Below, in pieces: positions 21,813 through 25,441 of a stretch of 25,441 bases of DNA (positions are counted from its first letter, which is position 1; each line of letters begins with the position of its first letter). The notes beneath the pieces are model-generated. The model was not told where the DNA came from, made no database searches, and saw nothing but the letters and a program-made list of their open reading frames with translations. The DNA lies in assembly GCA_038751365.1 (NCBI GenBank), contig JBCDGH010000018.1:1-25441 (forward strand), in the 5' to 3' direction. A program made the position numbers and the translations under genes. The stretch is from JBCDGH01 sp038751365. Lineage in GTDB: Bacteria; Patescibacteriota; JACMRA01.

Positions 21813-23489
21813 ATGACAAAAACTTGGATTTATTTTAAAAATATAATCAATCACCATCTTCTGCTCGGTCTGATTAGTACTAGCTTTATTTTACTATCTC
21901 CAGCTATTAATGTACATAGTAATCCTGCTTGTTTTGCCCCGACAGGTTATAGTGTACTCATGTCAGATAGTAATATAGATTATTCAACTGTCACAGACAC
22001 AGCTAATACTTCTGTGGGAGAATATGTAACCTACGAAGATGCCCTAAACTGGAATAGCCAGCTATATGACTTACGTGTTACCCTACAGAGTAAAAGCAAC
22101 AGCGGAACTAGAGTCAATATAAGCGGTACGGGAAATTCTACTTTTTTTGCCTTGCTAGTAAGAGGAAACAGAGCACCACTTACATTAAGAATGGAATTTT
22201 ACATTGCTAACAGCAGTACAAAAGCAACAGTTCCAATGGCTTTTACTTTTACAGATATAGAAAATTACGGATCAGGAGAAAAAGTTGAAGTCTTGAACCA
22301 AGACCTTGTCAGTTACTCGCTTTCCAATAACCCAGCTACAGACATGACTGCCACTAGCAACAGCGCCAACTTATATAATATTAGTGGAAACAATACTCTA
22401 TTTGGTAATGACGTCAGCACTGGAGGTATATCCGATCAAGAATTATGGGCGACTACATATCATGGAAGCACAGATTTGGTTGATTTCAATTTTGACTTTG
22501 ATAGCTCAGTAGCCGGTATCGGCATTACCTATTCAGAATTTACTAATACGCCAGATAATACCATAGTAAACTGTGGTAAAATTGAATTAGACCTTATTGA
22601 TCAAGTTGCAGACACTAATAACAACGGTAATATAGGGGATGCAGGAGATACAATTAACTATCAGTATATTGTAAAAAACATAGGTGGAACAGAGTTATTC
22701 AATATCTCAATTAGCGATCCAAATATGACAATTTCTGGCTCTCAATTAGCTAGTTTAAGTGCAGGAAGTACGAATTCCTCAAATTTTACTGCCCAACATA
22801 TTATCACTACTACTGATGTTACTAACGGCAGTGTAAGTCGAAGCAGTACCGTCACCTCTGTGGACGCTCAAAACACTACATTTAGCGATTTATCAGACGA
22901 TCCAGATGACCCTAACAGTTTTGACGATCCTACAATAACAACAACGGCTGCACCTCAAGACCCACCTTATTTAGTATTCAATATTCGTGATCAGAATGAT
23001 ACCACAAACCTAAATACTTGCTATTTAGGAATAGCTAGCGCAGAAAGTACCCAATCTTGTAGCTACCGCTTAAAGATAGAAACAAATTCAGATTCTGGCT
23101 TTACTATCTTTATGAGAGCAACAGGTCAACTTACCAGTATTGATCACAACATCAACGACGCTTTGAGTGGAGCTGGCAGTAGCTCAGGTAGTGATATATC
23201 CAATAGTACTCTAGGTATTGAGAAATACGGCACCACTATCACACCAGGATCTATTACAAGCGGTCAAAGCATAGCTCTAAACAGTGAATTTGATGCTGGT
23301 AATACAAACGCGGTTAAATTTAGTCAAACAAGCAACATGCTTTTACTTACAGCAAACGGACAAAATCTACCAACAACTCCTGACACTATTAATACCACAA
23401 TGATCACTCATAAACTAAATATTTCTAATATCACTCCAGCAGGAAGCTACTCACAAAATATTACTTATACAGTGGCAGCTAGTTTTTAG
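21813..23489 (+). CDS. Secreted surface protein with DUF11-like domain
   Basis: 558 residues, rich in Ser, Thr and Asn. A basic start followed by the hydrophobic stretch 15-33 (HHLLLGLISTSFILLSP) looks like a signal peptide. Residues ~50-250 form an unrecognised beta-rich region. About 256-350 is a DUF11-type beta-sandwich: IELDLIDQVADTNNNGNIGD, a DxNxNG calcium-like loop, GDTINYQYIVKNIGGTELFNI and so on, closing with the acidic linker SDLSDDPDDPNSFDDPT. The last ~175 residues are another beta domain ending ISNITPAGSYSQNITYTV. Four cysteines after the signal (40, 254, 403, 416) could make two disulfides. No C-terminal anchor or sorting signal is present, so it is released or held through other proteins. 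Probably part of the cell surface or pilus-like layer. Confidence 0.7.
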   Translation: MTKTWIYFKNIINHHLLLGLISTSFILLSPAINVHSNPACFAPTGYSVLMSDSNIDYSTVTDTANTSVGEYVTYEDALNWNSQLYDLRVTLQSKSNSGTRVNISGTGNSTFFALLVRGNRAPLTLRMEFYIANSSTKATVPMAFTFTDIENYGSGEKVEVLNQDLVSYSLSNNPATDMTATSNSANLYNISGNNTLFGNDVSTGGISDQELWATTYHGSTDLVDFNFDFDSSVAGIGITYSEFTNTPDNTIVNCGKIELDLIDQVADTNNNGNIGDAGDTINYQYIVKNIGGTELFNISISDPNMTISGSQLASLSAGSTNSSNFTAQHIITTTDVTNGSVSRSSTVTSVDAQNTTFSDLSDDPDDPNSFDDPTITTTAAPQDPPYLVFNIRDQNDTTNLNTCYLGIASAESTQSCSYRLKIETNSDSGFTIFMRATGQLTSIDHNINDALSGAGSSSGSDISNSTLGIEKYGTTITPGSITSGQSIALNSEFDAGNTNAVKFSQTSNMLLLTANGQNLPTTPDTINTTMITHKLNISNITPAGSYSQNITYTVAASF

Positions 23490-23620
23490 ATTATAATGAA
23501 AATTATACCCTTTCCCACGTTAGTCTATTATAGGTTTTAACGTAAACTAGGCTTGTAGATAAGTTTTTTACTTATTAAAAATAATTAATTGTAAAAGTTA
23601 GTAGTGCAAACTAGTATAAA

Positions 23621-24583
23621 CTACATAACGAGCTTTAATTCTGAAGAGTCAAATTCATACGCCCAATGAGCTAAGTCTTTTATCAAGTCTTTATATTTTT
23701 CAGGAAAAACTATCGATTGTATATCTTGGTTTAGTTTTTCAAAGGTTTTCTCACGAAGCATTTGCACCACTTCATTAGCTGCCTCACTTTGGGAACTAAT
23801 TGAATACTGCAACTGCTTATCTTTAGACATCCAACCTACCTCTTCTTCTTTGGATAAAGAGGCTTCGTAAACCACTCTGACAAAACTAGGATCATCCTTC
23901 ATCTGATGCAAAGTAGCAATTTGTCTAAAAATCTCTTCTAACTGCCCCCATTTTATACCCTTAGGATTCACAAAATGATCTTGCTTATTAAAAGAGTAAG
24001 TAAACCCTATCAAACAAGGTAGACATACATAAATAAAGCTGGAGCGCTGACCCTGAATCTCGATATATTGATTAAGGGTTGCTCTATCAGAATAGAGGCT
24101 TTTATTCATTACAAGTTCACTCATAGCAAACTGACTCAAAAAACTGCTGTTAAAATATTTGATTACTGCAGGATGCTTCACTAATTGTTCATCTATAAAC
24201 TCTTTGGCTTTAAAGTTTAGAAAACCAAGCTGTAGTGGTAAAAATGAATCATTAATATCTCTGTCTACTATCTCCTGTAAGCTATTTAAACTACTAAACT
24301 GACCATCTACTCTCTTCAAAAAATGTTCTTTATTTTGTTCCACCAGCGGAGAGGGGTCTAGAGTAATGGTGCTAGCTAGCAAATACCACTCGCAAGCAAA
24401 AGCTAGTCGAGAACTGGCACCACAATACTTAGCCAAAGAATAAGTTAGAAGGTCGTTATCTTTTTGGAGTAGATTCTGTATAGGTTCTAACACATCCTGC
24501 ATTCTACCACTAAAATTTTCTTGAGTTAGTACTAAATTCAATTCTGACAAAAACTCAGAGGTATAAATTTTATTAAACTCCAT
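23621..24583 (-). CDS. All-helical protein, possibly isoprenoid-synthase fold, function unknown
   Basis: 320 residues from the ATG at 24583; the frame continues up to a TTG at 24646, but that TTG is part of TTGACA, a likely -35 box, and overlaps the previous gene. Mostly helical with no signal peptide. Two places recall polyprenyl diphosphate synthases: LLTYSLAKYCGASSRLAF (45-62) where the G-K-R helix is expected, and a late helix IFRQIATLHQMKDDPSF (Asp230-Asp231) where the second DDxxD lies. The first DDxxD is not present and the second is incomplete, so prenyltransferase activity is doubtful. Resemblance is by eye only. It follows the DUF4173-like gene on the same strand. Confidence 0.5.
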   Translation of the reverse strand: MEFNKIYTSEFLSELNLVLTQENFSGRMQDVLEPIQNLLQKDNDLLTYSLAKYCGASSRLAFACEWYLLASTITLDPSPLVEQNKEHFLKRVDGQFSSLNSLQEIVDRDINDSFLPLQLGFLNFKAKEFIDEQLVKHPAVIKYFNSSFLSQFAMSELVMNKSLYSDRATLNQYIEIQGQRSSFIYVCLPCLIGFTYSFNKQDHFVNPKGIKWGQLEEIFRQIATLHQMKDDPSFVRVVYEASLSKEEEVGWMSKDKQLQYSISSQSEAANEVVQMLREKTFEKLNQDIQSIVFPEKYKDLIKDLAHWAYEFDSSELKLVM

Positions 24584-24626
24584 ATTACAAGATTGAGACT
24601 TACTACAATTTTGTAAGTAATAGATC

Positions 24627-25292
24627 TTATCTAGTTTTTTTGTCAATCACCTCTACATTCTCTAAAGTTTTATACGCCTTATATTCAGACCAATTGAATG
24701 TCCGCCAGTCAAACCTAGGATCATCATATTTTTCCTTTAACTCAAGCACCTTTTGATTTATCCTTGAATAATAATACTCATCAGAATTTTGCTCATTTTT
24801 TTCTTGAGCCATTTCCTGAGAGTGGGAATAGATAGCAGCTAAATTTTCTGAATCTGTGGACAGAGTCTCTAAATATTCATGAACTACACCTGTACTTTCT
24901 TTTGGAGGGTTATTATAAATTAAGTTATCAAAATTTAGAGTATTTACACTTATTACCAATAACAAAGAATAAATCGTAAAAGGTAGTATATAGTTGAACT
25001 TTCTGCTGACAAGTAACTTGCTAAAAAGCAAAGTATAAACACCTGTAAGCCAAGCTATGATTATAAATCCATAAAGTCGTTTGTGAGTCAAACCCCAGTA
25101 ATAAACGTAGTCAAAATCACTCTTAAAGGCAAAAAATAGTAGTACAAAGCATTCCAGCAATAGAAGACATGAAAGCAATTTTGCTAGTCTAGTAGTATTT
25201 CTCTCAAAATAGACAAGACAGCATATAATCAAGGAAACCAAGCTAAGCTGAATAAATACTTCGTTTACCAATCTACCATAACTATAGCCCAA
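24627..25292 (-). CDS. DUF4173/DUF4153-like membrane protein, apparently lacking its N-terminal half
   Basis: 221 residues from a TTG at 25292. About four helices (for instance FIQLSLVSLIICCLVYF, LLSCLLLLECFVLLFFAF, LYGFIIIAWLTGVYTLLF, FTIYSLLLVISVN) are followed by a soluble tail. The pattern YYWGLTHKRLYG, VNTLNFDNLIYNN, YLETLSTDSENLAAIYS and FDWRTFNWSEYKAYKTL matches the C-terminal half of DUF4173 proteins, usually ~450-550 residues. Ten codons before the TTG there is an in-frame TAG (25322-25320), and no matching N-terminal half is readable upstream. AGGAG lies beside that TAG, too far from the TTG, and a perfect hairpin (25293-25307) sits directly before the start. It is either a remnant or a naturally short form. 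Function of the family unknown. Confidence 0.6.
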   Translation of the reverse strand: MGYSYGRLVNEVFIQLSLVSLIICCLVYFERNTTRLAKLLSCLLLLECFVLLFFAFKSDFDYVYYWGLTHKRLYGFIIIAWLTGVYTLLFSKLLVSRKFNYILPFTIYSLLLVISVNTLNFDNLIYNNPPKESTGVVHEYLETLSTDSENLAAIYSHSQEMAQEKNEQNSDEYYYSRINQKVLELKEKYDDPRFDWRTFNWSEYKAYKTLENVEVIDKKTR

Positions 25293-25358
25293 AGACTCTA
25301 AGAGTCTGTTTAATATCTCCTAGACAAACAAATAACTGCCAGTTAGACAGATTTTGTT

Positions 25359-25441
25359 ATGCTACAAAATACTACTGTTACTGACAGTCAAATGGAATAT
25401 ATAAACTTTTTTCTACCTCAGGTCAAAACAAAACCATTAAA
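25359..25441 (+). CDS. Possible start of a + strand gene (partial, 3' end outside window)
   Basis: From ATG 25359 the frame stays open to the window edge (27 codons), reading MLQNTTVTDSQMEYINFFLP and on. A second in-frame ATG is at 25392. There is no Shine-Dalgarno sequence, as for most genes here. It diverges from the DUF4173-like gene and overlaps that gene's predicted promoter, which lowers confidence. Too short to identify. Confidence 0.35.
   Translation, partial: MLQNTTVTDSQMEYINFFLPQVKTKPL
25398..25426 (-). promoter_or_regulatory. Putative promoter of the DUF4173-like gene
   Basis: TTGACC (25426-25421) and TATATA (25403-25398) with a 17-bp spacer. A transcript from about 25391 would carry a ~100-nt leader with AGGAG at 25321-25317 and a hairpin before the TTG start. 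Confidence 0.45.

Noticed and set aside
23490..23620. Terminator between the surface gene and the convergent helical gene
   Set aside because: ATAAGT-TTTTT-ACTTAT can pair but no T-run follows on either strand.

Overview
The window is AT-rich bacterial DNA that reads with the standard genetic code: UGA ends at least two genes (alpha/beta hydrolase at 6301, glutaredoxin-like at 10835). That argues against the lineages that recode UGA as glycine. Gene density is high, several convergent genes meet or overlap at their 3' ends, most starts have no Shine-Dalgarno sequence, and a V/A-type ATPase replaces F-ATPase here. Together these suggest a small-genome, probably fermentative or host-dependent bacterium, perhaps a Patescibacteria/CPR-type lineage. 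That placement is inference: there is no rRNA in the window.

Layout. 1-237: end of a surface protein with an Ig/cadherin-like repeat and a membrane anchor. 241-1611 (-): 6-phosphogluconate dehydrogenase. 1762-2190 (-): small two-helix membrane protein. 2387-4409 (-): greA-rplU-rplQ-rplM-rpsL, closed by a terminator at 2205-2233. 4458-7207 (-): GT-C glycosyltransferase, tRNA-Arg(CCU), alpha/beta hydrolase, tRNA-Pro(GGG). 7327-7686 (+): four-helix membrane protein of the phage holin 4_2/YvlD type. 7691-9164 (-): a two-gene SufC/SufD-like iron-sulfur cluster. 9313-9978 (+): HAD hydrolase. 9967-12201 (-): endonuclease/exonuclease/phosphatase protein, glutaredoxin-like protein and thioredoxin reductase. 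12277-12840 (-): Prx5-type peroxiredoxin, divergent from an HxlR/DUF24 regulator (12956-13282, +). 13385-13819 (+): orphan protein with structured RNA behind it. 13931-21590 (-): eight-gene V/A-ATPase operon. 21813-23489 (+): secreted surface protein. 23621-25292 (-): helical protein and a DUF4173-like membrane protein that looks 5'-truncated. At the right edge a + strand gene may begin.

How the genes fit together. The ATPase operon reads B-D-small coiled-coil-I-K-E-(F-like fusion)-A. This is the familiar archaeal order H-I-K-E-C-F-A-B-D circularly permuted so that B-D comes first, with C and F replaced by one 273-residue protein whose C-terminal third looks like subunit F. The proteolipid K carries every side-chain ligand of the Enterococcus Na+ site, so sodium is the predicted ion. 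TrxB, the Grx-like protein and the Prx5-type peroxiredoxin would form a peroxide-reduction chain, with a cysteine-bearing HxlR regulator diverging from the peroxiredoxin and an inverted repeat at the peroxiredoxin start. The SufC/SufD-like pair has no SufB, SufS or SufU beside it and resembles a minimal two-component system. No CRISPR array, insertion sequence, rRNA or origin was seen, and no gene-free stretch exceeds about 300 bases.
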